A stretch of DNA of 64,000 nt from NCBI GenBank assembly GCA_036510675.1, contig DATCDN010000138.1, positions 148,539 through 212,538 on the forward strand, given 5' to 3'. Shown piece by piece: positions 1-7,410 of this stretch (positions are counted from its first letter, which is position 1; each line of letters starts with the position of its first letter). Position numbers and translations under genes: made by a program. The notes under the pieces were generated by a model that was given only the letters and a program-made list of their open reading frames with translations, was not told the DNA's origin and did no database searches. Source of the stretch: JAATGI01 sp036510675. GTDB taxonomy: Bacteria > Pseudomonadota > Alphaproteobacteria > ATCC43930 > CGMCC-115725.

Positions 1-765
1 AGTTATTTCTCCAACTCCGACCTGGCGGCGAGCGGCCTGCCCAGCGCGGACGAGCTGAAAATTCTCGAGCCGCTGAAAAGCGAAGTGCCGGCCGCGGTCT
101 TCACCAATGTCTATCACGCGCCCAAGACCGACGGCACCGGCAACATCCGCGACAGTCTCAAGAAAGCGCTGACGCTGCTGCACGGCGCCGGCTGGGACGT
201 GAAGGGCGGCCGCCTCCTCAATGCGCAAGGCCAGCAATTCAGCTTCGAATTTCTCAATGTCGAGTCCGACTTCGAGCGCATCATCCTGCCCTTCGGCGAT
301 AATCTGCGCCGCATCGGTATCGCCATGAATCTGCGCACCGTCGATCCGGCGCAATATCAGAACCGGCTCAACGACTATGATTACGACATGACGGTGACGG
401 TGATTCCGGAATCGTTGTCGCCGGGCAACGAACAGCGCGGCTATTGGAATTCGGCCGCGGCCGACGAGCCTGGCGGCAACAATGTCATGGGGGTGAAGAG
501 CAAGGCGATCGACCGGCTGGTCGATGCGATCATCGCCGCGCCCGACCGGCCCAGCCTGCTGACCCGCGTCCATGCGCTCGACCGCGTGCTGCTGGAAAGC
601 CACTATGTGATTTCCAATTGGCACATCGCGGTGTTCCGCGTCGCCTATTGGGACAAGTTCGGCCGCCCGAAGACCAGCCCGCCCTATTCGCTGGCGCTCG
701 ATAGCTGGTGGGTCGATCCGGCGCTGGACAAGGCGCTGACGGCGAACAAGGCCAAGCTGCGGTAG
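1..765 (+). CDS. yejA: ABC transporter substrate-binding protein, family 5 (YejA-like), C-terminal part
   Basis: The reading frame is open from base 1, so the N-terminus lies outside the window; about 254 residues remain. The visible part is the C-terminal lobe of a dipeptide/oligopeptide-type (SBP_bac_5) periplasmic binding protein; the stretch VVGRN-like core is not present, but features such as the SYFSNSDLAASGLPS motif, the RIGIAMNLRTVDPAQYQNRL segment and the terminal DSWWVDP are typical of YejA proteins. It would bind peptides (in enterobacteria also microcin C) in the periplasm and deliver them to the YejB/YejE permeases encoded immediately downstream. The stop at 763-765 is 14 bases before the yejB start, consistent with one operon. 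The yejA assignment rests on the yejBEF neighbours. Confidence 0.85.
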   Translation, partial: SYFSNSDLAASGLPSADELKILEPLKSEVPAAVFTNVYHAPKTDGTGNIRDSLKKALTLLHGAGWDVKGGRLLNAQGQQFSFEFLNVESDFERIILPFGDNLRRIGIAMNLRTVDPAQYQNRLNDYDYDMTVTVIPESLSPGNEQRGYWNSAAADEPGGNNVMGVKSKAIDRLVDAIIAAPDRPSLLTRVHALDRVLLESHYVISNWHIAVFRVAYWDKFGRPKTSPPYSLALDSWWVDPALDKALTANKAKLR

Positions 766-779
766 CTGGCGGCGCCGCG

Positions 780-1856
780 ATGCTCGCCTACGCCATTCGC
801 CGCATCCTGCTGATGATCCCGACCCTGTTCGCGATCATCGTCGTCAATTTCTTCATCATTCAAGCGGCACCGGGCGGGCCGGTCGATCAGATGATCGCGC
901 AGCTCAAAGGGCGCGGCAACGTCACCGGGCGCGTCACCAGCGCCGGCGGCGAGCTCGCGCCCAATGCCTCGGCGCAAAGCCGCGCGTCGCGCGGCATCGA
1001 CCCGGCACTGCTGGCGCGGCTCAACAAGCTCTATGGCTTCGACAAGCCGCCGCTCGAACGCTTCTGGATCATGATCAGGCACTATGTGACGTTCGATTTC
1101 GGCACCAGCTTCTACAGCGACCGGCGCGTGATCACCCTGCTCGTCGATAAATTGCCGGTGTCGCTGTCGCTGGGCCTGTGGACGACGCTGCTGGTCTATC
1201 TCATCTCGATCCCGCTCGGCATCGCCAAGGCGGTGCGCGATGGCTCGGCGTTCGATGTCTGGACCAGCGCCGTGGTCATCGTCGGCTATGCGATTCCGGG
1301 CTTCCTGTTCGCGATCCTGCTGGTGGTGCTGTTCGCCGGCGGCAGCTATTTCCAATGGTTCCCACTGCGCGGCCTCGTCTCCGACGATTGGTCGGAGCTC
1401 GATCTGTTTCATCAGATACTCGATTATTTCTGGCACATCGCCTTGCCGGTCACGGCGCTGGTGATCGGCGGCTTCGCCAGCCTGACCATGCTGACCAAGA
1501 ATTCCTTCCTCGAGGAAATCAACAAGCAATATGTCGTGACCGCGCGCGCCAAGGGGTTGAGCGAGCGGCGCGTGCTCTATGGCCATGTCTTCCGCAATGC
1601 GATGCTGCTGGTGATCGCGGGCTTTCCCGCCGCGTTCGTCGGCATCCTCTTTACCGGCGCCCTGCTGGTCGAGGTGATCTTCTCGCTCGACGGGCTGGGC
1701 CTGCTGGGCTTTCAGGCCGCGCTGGGCCGCGACTACCCGGTCATGTTCGGCACGCTCTACATCTATACGCTGGTCGGGCTGGTGATGAAGCTGATCAGCG
1801 ATCTGACCTACATGCTGGTCGATCCGCGCATCGATTTCGCGACCCGCAACACATGA
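780..1856 (+). CDS. yejB: ABC transporter permease YejB
   Basis: A 358-residue inner-membrane permease of the binding-protein-dependent (BPD_transp_1, DppB/OppB) family. It starts MLAYAIRRILLMIPTLFAII, a typical first membrane segment, followed by the long periplasmic loop between TM1 and TM2 that is characteristic of YejB. The EAA-type cytoplasmic loop (VVTARAKGLSERRVLYGHVF) is near residue 255, where the ATPase YejF would dock. I chose the ATG at 780 because the upstream extension of the open frame overlaps yejA and has no family similarity. Its TGA overlaps the ATG of the next gene (ATGA at 1853-1856), so translation is probably coupled to yejE. Confidence 0.93.
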   Translation: MLAYAIRRILLMIPTLFAIIVVNFFIIQAAPGGPVDQMIAQLKGRGNVTGRVTSAGGELAPNASAQSRASRGIDPALLARLNKLYGFDKPPLERFWIMIRHYVTFDFGTSFYSDRRVITLLVDKLPVSLSLGLWTTLLVYLISIPLGIAKAVRDGSAFDVWTSAVVIVGYAIPGFLFAILLVVLFAGGSYFQWFPLRGLVSDDWSELDLFHQILDYFWHIALPVTALVIGGFASLTMLTKNSFLEEINKQYVVTARAKGLSERRVLYGHVFRNAMLLVIAGFPAAFVGILFTGALLVEVIFSLDGLGLLGFQAALGRDYPVMFGTLYIYTLVGLVMKLISDLTYMLVDPRIDFATRNT

Positions 1857-2884
1857 TGGGGCGGCCGCTTACGCCGCTGATGCGGCGGCGCCTCGCCAAT
1901 TTCCGCGCCAACAGCCGCGGCTATTGGTCGATGTGGTTTTTCCTGGTGCTGTTCGTCGCCAGCCTGTTCGCCGAATTCATCGCCAACGACCGGCCGCTGA
2001 TCGTGTCCTATGACGGGCATTTCATGTTCCCGATCATTCGCGATTACACCGAGACCGAGCTGGGCGGCGACCTGCCGATCGACGCCGATTTTCGCGATCC
2101 CGAAGTGGCGGCGCGCATCGAGGCGAAGGGCTGGATGCTGTGGCCGCTGATCCCGTTCGATTATCGCGCCATCAATTTCCACCTGCCTTCGCCCGCGCCG
2201 TCGCCGCCCAGCGCCGTCAACTGGCTGGGGACCGACGATCAGGGCCGCGATGTGTTCGCGCGCCTCATCTATGGCTTCCGCATTTCGGTGCTGTTCGGCC
2301 TGGTGCTGACGGTGCTGAGCTCGATCATCGGAGTCGCGGCCGGCGCAATCCAGGGCTATTACGGCGGCCTGACCGACCTCGCGGCACAGCGGTTCCTCGA
2401 AATCTGGTCGGGCCTGCCGGTGCTCTATCTGCTGATCATCCTCTCCAGCATCATCCAGCCAAATTTCTGGTGGCTCCTGGGCATTATGCTGCTGTTCTCG
2501 TGGATGTCGCTGGTCGATCTGGTGCGCGCCGAATTTCTGCGCGCGCGCAATTTCGACTATGTCCGCGCCGCCAAGGCGCTCGGCGTGTCGAACCCGGTGA
2601 TCATCTGGCGCCATGTTTTGCCCAACGCGATGGTGGCGACGCTGACCTTCCTGCCGTTCATCCTCAATGGCTCGATCACGACGCTGACCTCGCTCGATTT
2701 CCTTGGCTTCGGCTTGCCGCCCGGCTCGCCGTCGCTGGGCGAATTGCTGTCCGAGGGCAAGAGCAACCTGCAAGCGCCATGGCTGGGCCTGACCGCGTTC
2801 TTCACGCTCGGCCTGATGCTGAGCCTCTTGATCTTCATCGGCGAAGCGGTGCGCGACGCCTTCGATCCGCGGAAGATGGGATAG
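1853..2884 (+). CDS. yejE: ABC transporter permease YejE
   Basis: A 343-residue permease, partner of YejB. After a cytoplasmic N-terminus (MMGRPLTPLMRRRLANFRAN) comes TM1, then an unusually large periplasmic segment (about residues 45-125) rich in acidic residues, then the conserved NWLGTDDQGRDVFARLIYG motif of OppC/DppC/YejE proteins and further membrane helices. The EAA loop (YVRAAKALGVSNPVIIWRH) is around residue 240. It starts four bases inside yejB (ATGA overlap). Downstream, the next operon member yejF is separated by a four-helix-bundle gene and its repeats rather than directly abutting. Confidence 0.93.
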   Translation: MMGRPLTPLMRRRLANFRANSRGYWSMWFFLVLFVASLFAEFIANDRPLIVSYDGHFMFPIIRDYTETELGGDLPIDADFRDPEVAARIEAKGWMLWPLIPFDYRAINFHLPSPAPSPPSAVNWLGTDDQGRDVFARLIYGFRISVLFGLVLTVLSSIIGVAAGAIQGYYGGLTDLAAQRFLEIWSGLPVLYLLIILSSIIQPNFWWLLGIMLLFSWMSLVDLVRAEFLRARNFDYVRAAKALGVSNPVIIWRHVLPNAMVATLTFLPFILNGSITTLTSLDFLGFGLPPGSPSLGELLSEGKSNLQAPWLGLTAFFTLGLMLSLLIFIGEAVRDAFDPRKMG

Positions 2885-2890
2885 GGTAAT

Positions 2891-2918
2891 TGTCAGTCTT
2901 CAGTTGTCAGTTTTCAGT
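2891..2918 (+). repeat. Left tandem 14-mer repeat flanking the four-helix-bundle gene
   Basis: Two adjacent 14-mers, TGTCAGTCTTCAGT and TGTCAGTTTTCAGT, begin six bases after the yejE stop and end eight bases before the next ATG. Their reverse complement (ACTGAAAACTGACA) matches the repeat at 3274-3305 on the other side of the gene. So the gene is bracketed by inverted copies of the same tandem unit. The right end of the array is followed by AGGAGA, the ribosome binding site of the inserted gene. Confidence 0.85.
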
Positions 2919-2926
2919 CAGGAGAA

Positions 2927-3286
2927 ATGCAGAATTTCCGCGACCTCAAGGTTTGGAGCAAGGCTCATGCGGTTGTGATTGCCGTGTACGCCGCGACCGA
3001 GCCGTTTCCAGCGGCGGAGCGTTTTGGCCTCACAAGCCAGATGCGTCGGGCCGCTTCCTCGATTCCGGCGAATATCGCCGAGGGATGCGGCCGTTCGAGC
3101 AATGCCGATTTGGCGCGCTTTCTCCATATCGCATTGGGATCGGCAAGCGAGCTCGACTACTTTTTACTGCTCGCCCGCGATCTGAAATTCTTAAAGCCTC
3201 CAATTCACGACGATCTCCGCGCCAATGTTCAAGAGGTCAAACGAATGCTCGGCGGCCTGATCGGTCGCGTCAGAACTGATGACTGA
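2927..3286 (+). CDS. Four-helix bundle protein (S23 / 23S rRNA intervening-sequence protein family)
   Basis: A 119-residue protein. The N-terminal NFRDLKVWSKAHAVVIAVY, the central GLTSQMRRAASSIPANIAEG and the SASELDYFLLLARDL segments are the hallmark of the four-helix bundle family first seen as the open reading frame in intervening sequences of 23S rRNA genes, and related to diversity-generating-retroelement accessory (Avd) proteins. The fold is a pentamer-forming helical bundle in known members; the molecular role of stand-alone members is unknown. Here it sits inside the yej operon on the same strand, with a good Shine-Dalgarno (CAGGAG, 2920-2925). Its last codons and TGA stop (3284-3286) are supplied by the right flanking repeat. 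The position inside a transporter operon suggests insertion as a cassette, not a transport function. Confidence 0.9.
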   Translation: MQNFRDLKVWSKAHAVVIAVYAATEPFPAAERFGLTSQMRRAASSIPANIAEGCGRSSNADLARFLHIALGSASELDYFLLLARDLKFLKPPIHDDLRANVQEVKRMLGGLIGRVRTDD

Positions 3287-3305
3287 AAACTGATGACTGA
3301 AAACT
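3274..3305 (+). repeat. Right tandem 14-mer repeat; encodes the inserted gene's stop and the yejF start
   Basis: Two exact copies of AACTGATGACTGAA (3274-3287 and 3288-3301) plus AACT. The unit is the inverted counterpart of the left array at 2891-2918. Within the first copy lies the TGA stop of the four-helix-bundle gene, and within the second copy lies the ATG (3293-3295) used for yejF. Confidence 0.85.
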
Positions 3306-4903
3306 TATTGTCCGTCTCCCACCTCTCGGTCGCGTTCCGATCCGGTGACTCGATTGTCGCCGCCGTAAAGGACGTCTCGTTCGACATCGCCAAGGGCGAG
3401 ACGGTCGCGCTGGTCGGCGAATCCGGGTCGGGGAAATCCGTGACGGCGCTATCGATTCTGCAACTCCTGCCCTATCCCGCCGCCAGCCACGGGCCGGGCA
3501 GCAGCATCAAGTTCGAGGGGCGCGAGCTGGTCGGCGCGCCCGCCAAGACACTGCGCGCGGTGCGCGGCAACCGCGTCGCGATGGTGTTTCAGGAGCCGAT
3601 GACCTCGCTGAACCCACTGCACACCATCCGCAAGCAGATCACCGAGACCCTGTTCCTGCACAAGCATCTGGGCCGCGCCGCGGCGACGGCGCGCGCCATC
3701 GAATTGCTGAAGCTGGTCGGGTTGAGCGAGGCGGAAAAGCGGCTCGACGCCTATCCCCATCAATTGTCGGGCGGGCAGCGCCAGCGCGTGATGATCGCGA
3801 TGGCGCTCGCCAACGAGCCGGCTCTGTTCATCGCCGACGAGCCGACCACCGCGCTCGACGTCACCATCCAGGCGCAACTCCTGAAATTGCTCAAGGAATT
3901 GCAGGCGCGCTTCGGCATGGCGATGCTGATGATCACCCACGATCTGACCATCGTGCGCAAGGTGGCGGACCGGGTGATGGTGATGACGCAAGGCGAGATC
4001 GTCGAGCGCGGCACCGTCGCCGAGATCTTCGCCCGGCCCCAGCATCCCTATACCAAGCGGCTGCTCGCCGCCGAGCCCAAGGGCGAGCCGGTGTCGATCG
4101 AACCGCCGCCGCCGGTGGTGCTGGAGACCAAGAATCTGCGGGTGTGGTTCCCGATCCGCGCCGGCCTGTTCCGCCGTACCGTCGGCTACATCAAGGCGGT
4201 GGACGGCGTCGATGCGGTGGTGCGGCAGGGCGAGACGCTGGGCATTGTCGGCGAGTCCGGGTCCGGCAAGACGACGCTGGCGCTGGCGCTGTTGCGGCTC
4301 ACCCGGAGCGAGGGCGATATCATCTATGCCGGCCGGCCGATCGATGGCATTTCGGAGCGCGCGATGCGCCCCTTACGCCGCGAATTGCAGATTGTGTTCC
4401 AGGACCCGTTCGCCAGCCTGTCGCCGCGCCTCTCGATCGCGCAGATCGTCGAGGAAGGGCTGACGGTGCATCGCATCGGCGCCAATCGCGACGAACGCCG
4501 CGTGCTGATTCGCGACGTGCTGCAAGAGGTCGGGCTCGATCCCGCGGCCGCCGACCGCTATCCGCATGAATTTTCCGGCGGCCAGCGCCAGCGCGTCGCC
4601 ATCGCCCGCGCCCTGGTGCTGAAGCCGCGCCTCGTCATGCTGGACGAGCCGACCTCGGCGCTCGATGTCTCGATCCAGGCGCAGATCGTCGATCTGTTGC
4701 GCGATCTTCAGCGGCGGCATGGCCTCGCCTATCTCTTCATCAGCCACGATCTGCGCGTGGTGCGCGCGCTGGCGCACGATCTGATCGTGATGAAGGACGG
4801 CAAGGTGGTCGAGGCCGGGCCGGCGAAGGAGATTTTCGCGGCGCCGAAAGAACCTTACACCCGCGCGCTCATGGCCGCCGCTTTCGACCTTGCCGTGGCT
4901 TAG
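3293..4903 (+). CDS. yejF: ABC transporter ATP-binding protein YejF (two fused nucleotide-binding domains)
   Basis: A 536-residue cytoplasmic ATPase with two complete ABC domains in tandem, the usual architecture of YejF. Domain 1 has Walker A GESGSGKS (about residue 42), signature LSGGQRQRV (about 158) and Walker B LFIADEPTTALD; domain 2 has GESGSGKT (about 320), FSGGQRQRV (about 427) and LVMLDEPTSALD. Each ends with the oligopeptide-transporter C-terminal extension (HPYTKRLLAAEP; EPYTRALMAAA). It powers YejB/YejE. The first codons (MTEN) come from the flanking repeat at 3274-3305, so the native start may have been replaced by the inserted cassette; there is no ATG closer to the conserved LLSVSHLSVAF. 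The 3' end overlaps the convergent gene at 4869. Confidence 0.95.
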   Translation: MTENLLSVSHLSVAFRSGDSIVAAVKDVSFDIAKGETVALVGESGSGKSVTALSILQLLPYPAASHGPGSSIKFEGRELVGAPAKTLRAVRGNRVAMVFQEPMTSLNPLHTIRKQITETLFLHKHLGRAAATARAIELLKLVGLSEAEKRLDAYPHQLSGGQRQRVMIAMALANEPALFIADEPTTALDVTIQAQLLKLLKELQARFGMAMLMITHDLTIVRKVADRVMVMTQGEIVERGTVAEIFARPQHPYTKRLLAAEPKGEPVSIEPPPPVVLETKNLRVWFPIRAGLFRRTVGYIKAVDGVDAVVRQGETLGIVGESGSGKTTLALALLRLTRSEGDIIYAGRPIDGISERAMRPLRRELQIVFQDPFASLSPRLSIAQIVEEGLTVHRIGANRDERRVLIRDVLQEVGLDPAAADRYPHEFSGGQRQRVAIARALVLKPRLVMLDEPTSALDVSIQAQIVDLLRDLQRRHGLAYLFISHDLRVVRALAHDLIVMKDGKVVEAGPAKEIFAAPKEPYTRALMAAAFDLAVA

Positions 4904-5237
4904 GCGCGCGCTCGCGCCGCCGCCAGCCGCGCGCGACATGGGCCTTCAGCACCAGCTCGCGGCCGTAGAATCCCAGCCATAATTGCAGGGCGAAGAACAC
5001 CGCCGCCATCGCCGCCTGCCCACCCAGGCTCCAATTGCGCGGCAGCAGCCAGACCAGCCCCAGATCGACCACCCACAGCGCCACGAAAATCGCGCCCCAG
5101 CGCGGCAGGCGCTGAACGAACAGCGGAATCCCAAGCACGCCCGAGAACAGGAACAGAATCCAGTCGAACCCGTCGCGGAACGGCTTCACCGCGCCGGTCT
5201 TCGGGTTCTCCAGCAGCAGCTCGCGGACCTGGCTCAC
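4869..5237 (-). CDS. Small integral membrane protein of unknown function
   Basis: A 122-residue protein with a GTG start. Its N-terminal part (LLLENPKTGAVKPFRDGFDW) precedes two to three hydrophobic helices (about residues 26-45, 50-66 and 75-95), followed by a strongly basic tail (ARGWRRRERAPKPRQGRKRR). This resembles small DUF2628-type inner-membrane proteins, but I cannot name it confidently. It follows the aminopeptidase gene by 18 bases on the same strand, so the two may be co-transcribed. Its 3' end overlaps the end of yejF by 35 bases in convergent orientation. Confidence 0.6.
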   Translation of the reverse strand: MSQVRELLLENPKTGAVKPFRDGFDWILFLFSGVLGIPLFVQRLPRWGAIFVALWVVDLGLVWLLPRNWSLGGQAAMAAVFFALQLWLGFYGRELVLKAHVARGWRRRERAPKPRQGRKRRP

Positions 5238-5255
5238 GGTTGGCTCATCGACGAG

Positions 5256-6629
5256 TCACTGGCCGAACCGCTCCGCGATCAGGGCATAGGCGGCGCGCAG
5301 GGCCAGCGCTTCGCCGCCCTCCGGCCGGCCGGGGCGCGATTTCTGGTTCCACGCGAAGGTATCGACATGCGCCCAGCGCGTGCCGGGCGAGACGAATTCC
5401 TGGAGGTACAGCGCCGCCTGGATCGCGCCGGCGAAACCCGATTCCGAGACATTGTTGAGATCGGCGATCGGGCTTTTATACATGTCGCGATAGCCGGCCC
5501 ACAGCGGCAGGCGCCATAAGGGATCGGCCTGCCCAGTGCCGGCGCGCAGGAAATCGGCGGCAAGGCTATCGTCATTGGCGAACAGCGCCGGCAGGTCGGG
5601 CCCCAGCGCCACCCGCGCCGCACCGGTCAGCGTGGCAAAATCCAGCAGCAGCGCCGGGTTCTCGCCATCCGCCTCGGCCAGCGCGTCGCACAGGATCAGC
5701 CGGCCCTCGGCATCGGTATTGCCGATCTCGACGGTCAGGCCCTTGCGCGTCTTGACGATGTCGAGCGGCCGCATCGCATCGGCGGAGACGGAATTCTCCA
5801 CCGCCGGGATCAGCACCCGCAGCCGCACCGGCAGGCCAGCCGCCATGATCGCGTGCGCCAGGCCCAGCATGGTCGCGGCGCCGCCCATGTCTTTCTTCAT
5901 CAGCCGCATGCCGCCACCGGGCTTGAGATCGAGCCCGCCCGTGTCGAAACACACGCCTTTCCCGACCAGCGTCACTTTCGGCGCGCCCGGATCGCCCCAA
6001 GTCAGATCGACGAGGCGCGGCGCCCGCGCCGCCGTGCTGGCCCGCCCGACCATGTGGATGGTCGGGTAATTCTGCTCCAGCAGCGCGGCGCCGACGATCA
6101 GCCGGCAATCGGCGCCGTGGCGGCCTGCCAGCGTTTCGGCGGCGGCGGCAAGCTCGGCCGGCCCCATATCCTCGGCCGGGGTGTTGATGAGATCACGCGC
6201 CAGGAAGATCCCCTCGGCCAGGCGCTCCACCAGGCCACGATCCGCCGCGCCCGGCCAGACCAGCTTGGCCCAGCCCTTCTTGCGCGCCTTATAGCGGGTG
6301 AAGCGATAGCCGCCGAGCGCCCAGCCCAGCGCCAGCGCGGTCGCGGCGTCGGGCGCGACATCGAGCGCGTAGCCGCGCTCCGGCAAGGTGTCGGGCAGGC
6401 TCGCCAGCGCCCACAGCGGCTCCGCCGGGCGCCACCCCACCAGCACCCGCGTCAGCCCGCCTTCGGCATCGGGCAGCAGGGCGACCTGGCCCGGCTCGGC
6501 CGTGAAGCCGGTGGTTTCGGTCCAGCGCCGCGCCGGGGCATCGAGCCCGCCGAGACAGGCCGGAAGTTCGCCGGCGGCGACCGGGGTTACCGGAACCGCG
6601 CCGGCCGCATCGCTGATAAAGGGCAACAA
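5256..6629 (-). CDS. Leucyl aminopeptidase family protein (M17)
   Basis: A 457-residue cytosolic metallo-aminopeptidase. The C-terminal catalytic domain carries all M17 landmarks: GKGVCFDTGGLDLKP (about residues 223-237, with metal-binding Lys and Asp), MKKDMGGAA (bridging Asp) and NTDAEGRLIL (about 303-312, metal-binding Asp and Glu and the catalytic Arg). The N-terminal domain is shorter and divergent from PepA (about 503 residues), as is common in the alphaproteobacterial PepB-like subgroup. The role is removal of N-terminal residues in peptide turnover, which fits the neighbouring peptide importer. It diverges from the GST gene, with 74 bases between the start codons. Confidence 0.93.
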   Translation of the reverse strand: MLPFISDAAGAVPVTPVAAGELPACLGGLDAPARRWTETTGFTAEPGQVALLPDAEGGLTRVLVGWRPAEPLWALASLPDTLPERGYALDVAPDAATALALGWALGGYRFTRYKARKKGWAKLVWPGAADRGLVERLAEGIFLARDLINTPAEDMGPAELAAAAETLAGRHGADCRLIVGAALLEQNYPTIHMVGRASTAARAPRLVDLTWGDPGAPKVTLVGKGVCFDTGGLDLKPGGGMRLMKKDMGGAATMLGLAHAIMAAGLPVRLRVLIPAVENSVSADAMRPLDIVKTRKGLTVEIGNTDAEGRLILCDALAEADGENPALLLDFATLTGAARVALGPDLPALFANDDSLAADFLRAGTGQADPLWRLPLWAGYRDMYKSPIADLNNVSESGFAGAIQAALYLQEFVSPGTRWAHVDTFAWNQKSRPGRPEGGEALALRAAYALIAERFGQ

Positions 6630-6703
6630 GGGCTTCTCCCCATCCTATTCTTCTGATATTGCGCCGCCGCGCGGCAATCGCCACAGTGGCGCCAGGATAA
6701 CCG

Positions 6704-7375
6704 ATGCCGGACTTCATCATCTATATCGGGAATAGAGTCTATTCCTCCTGGTCGCTGCGCGGCTGGCTGCCGCTGAAGCAGCTCGGCGTGCCGTTCGAGG
6801 AAGTGATGATCCCGCTCTATGACGAGGGCAGCAAGGACGCGATCCTGCGGCAATCGCCCTCCGGCAAGGTGCCGGCCCTGCACCATAAGGGGCGCATGGT
6901 ATGGGAATCCCTGGCCATCGGCGAGTATCTGGCCGAGGAATTTCCCGCGGCCCGGCTCTGGCCCGAGGAGGCCGGCGCGCGGGCGCTGGCGCGCGCGGTG
7001 AGCGCCGAGATGCATGCCGGCTTCGCCAATCTGCGGGTCGAGCTGTCGATGAATTTGCGCCGCATCATTCCCGGCCGCCGCTTCTCGCCCGATGCGCTGG
7101 CGCAGATCGCGCGCGTGCAGGCCATCTGGCGCGACTGTCGCGCGCGCCACGGCGCCGGCGGGCCGTTCCTGTTCGGTCACTTCACCATCGCCGATGCGAT
7201 GTACGCGCCGGTGGTGACGCGGTTCCGCACCTACGGGATCGAACTCGATCCGATGTGCGAGACCTATGCCGAGGCGATCTGGGAATTGCCGGCGATGATC
7301 GCCTGGTGCGAGGCGGCGGCCAAGGAAACCATCGTGATCGACAAATTCGAATACGAGCCGGGCGGCTCGATATGA
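6704..7375 (+). CDS. Glutathione S-transferase family protein
   Basis: A 223-residue soluble protein with the N-terminal thioredoxin-like glutathione-binding domain (residues 1-80). The NRVYSSWSLRGWLPLKQLG segment contains the presumed activating Ser/Tyr region, and SPSGKVPALHHKGRMVWESLAIGEYLAE holds the cis-proline (KVPAL) and the ES glutathione contact. A helical C-terminal domain follows. The substrate cannot be inferred. The stop overlaps a possible upstream ATG of the malate synthase frame (ATGA at 7373-7376), and the real malate synthase start lies 36 bases further on, so the two are likely one transcript. Confidence 0.9.
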   Translation: MPDFIIYIGNRVYSSWSLRGWLPLKQLGVPFEEVMIPLYDEGSKDAILRQSPSGKVPALHHKGRMVWESLAIGEYLAEEFPAARLWPEEAGARALARAVSAEMHAGFANLRVELSMNLRRIIPGRRFSPDALAQIARVQAIWRDCRARHGAGGPFLFGHFTIADAMYAPVVTRFRTYGIELDPMCETYAEAIWELPAMIAWCEAAAKETIVIDKFEYEPGGSI

Positions 7376-7410
7376 GGACGCACTCTATTTATCCCAGCGT
7401 GGAGGCTGAC

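Noticed and set aside
6901..7410. Extended N-terminus for malate synthase
   Set aside because: The extra part overlaps the GST gene in another frame; the family start and a strong ribosome binding site are at 7411.
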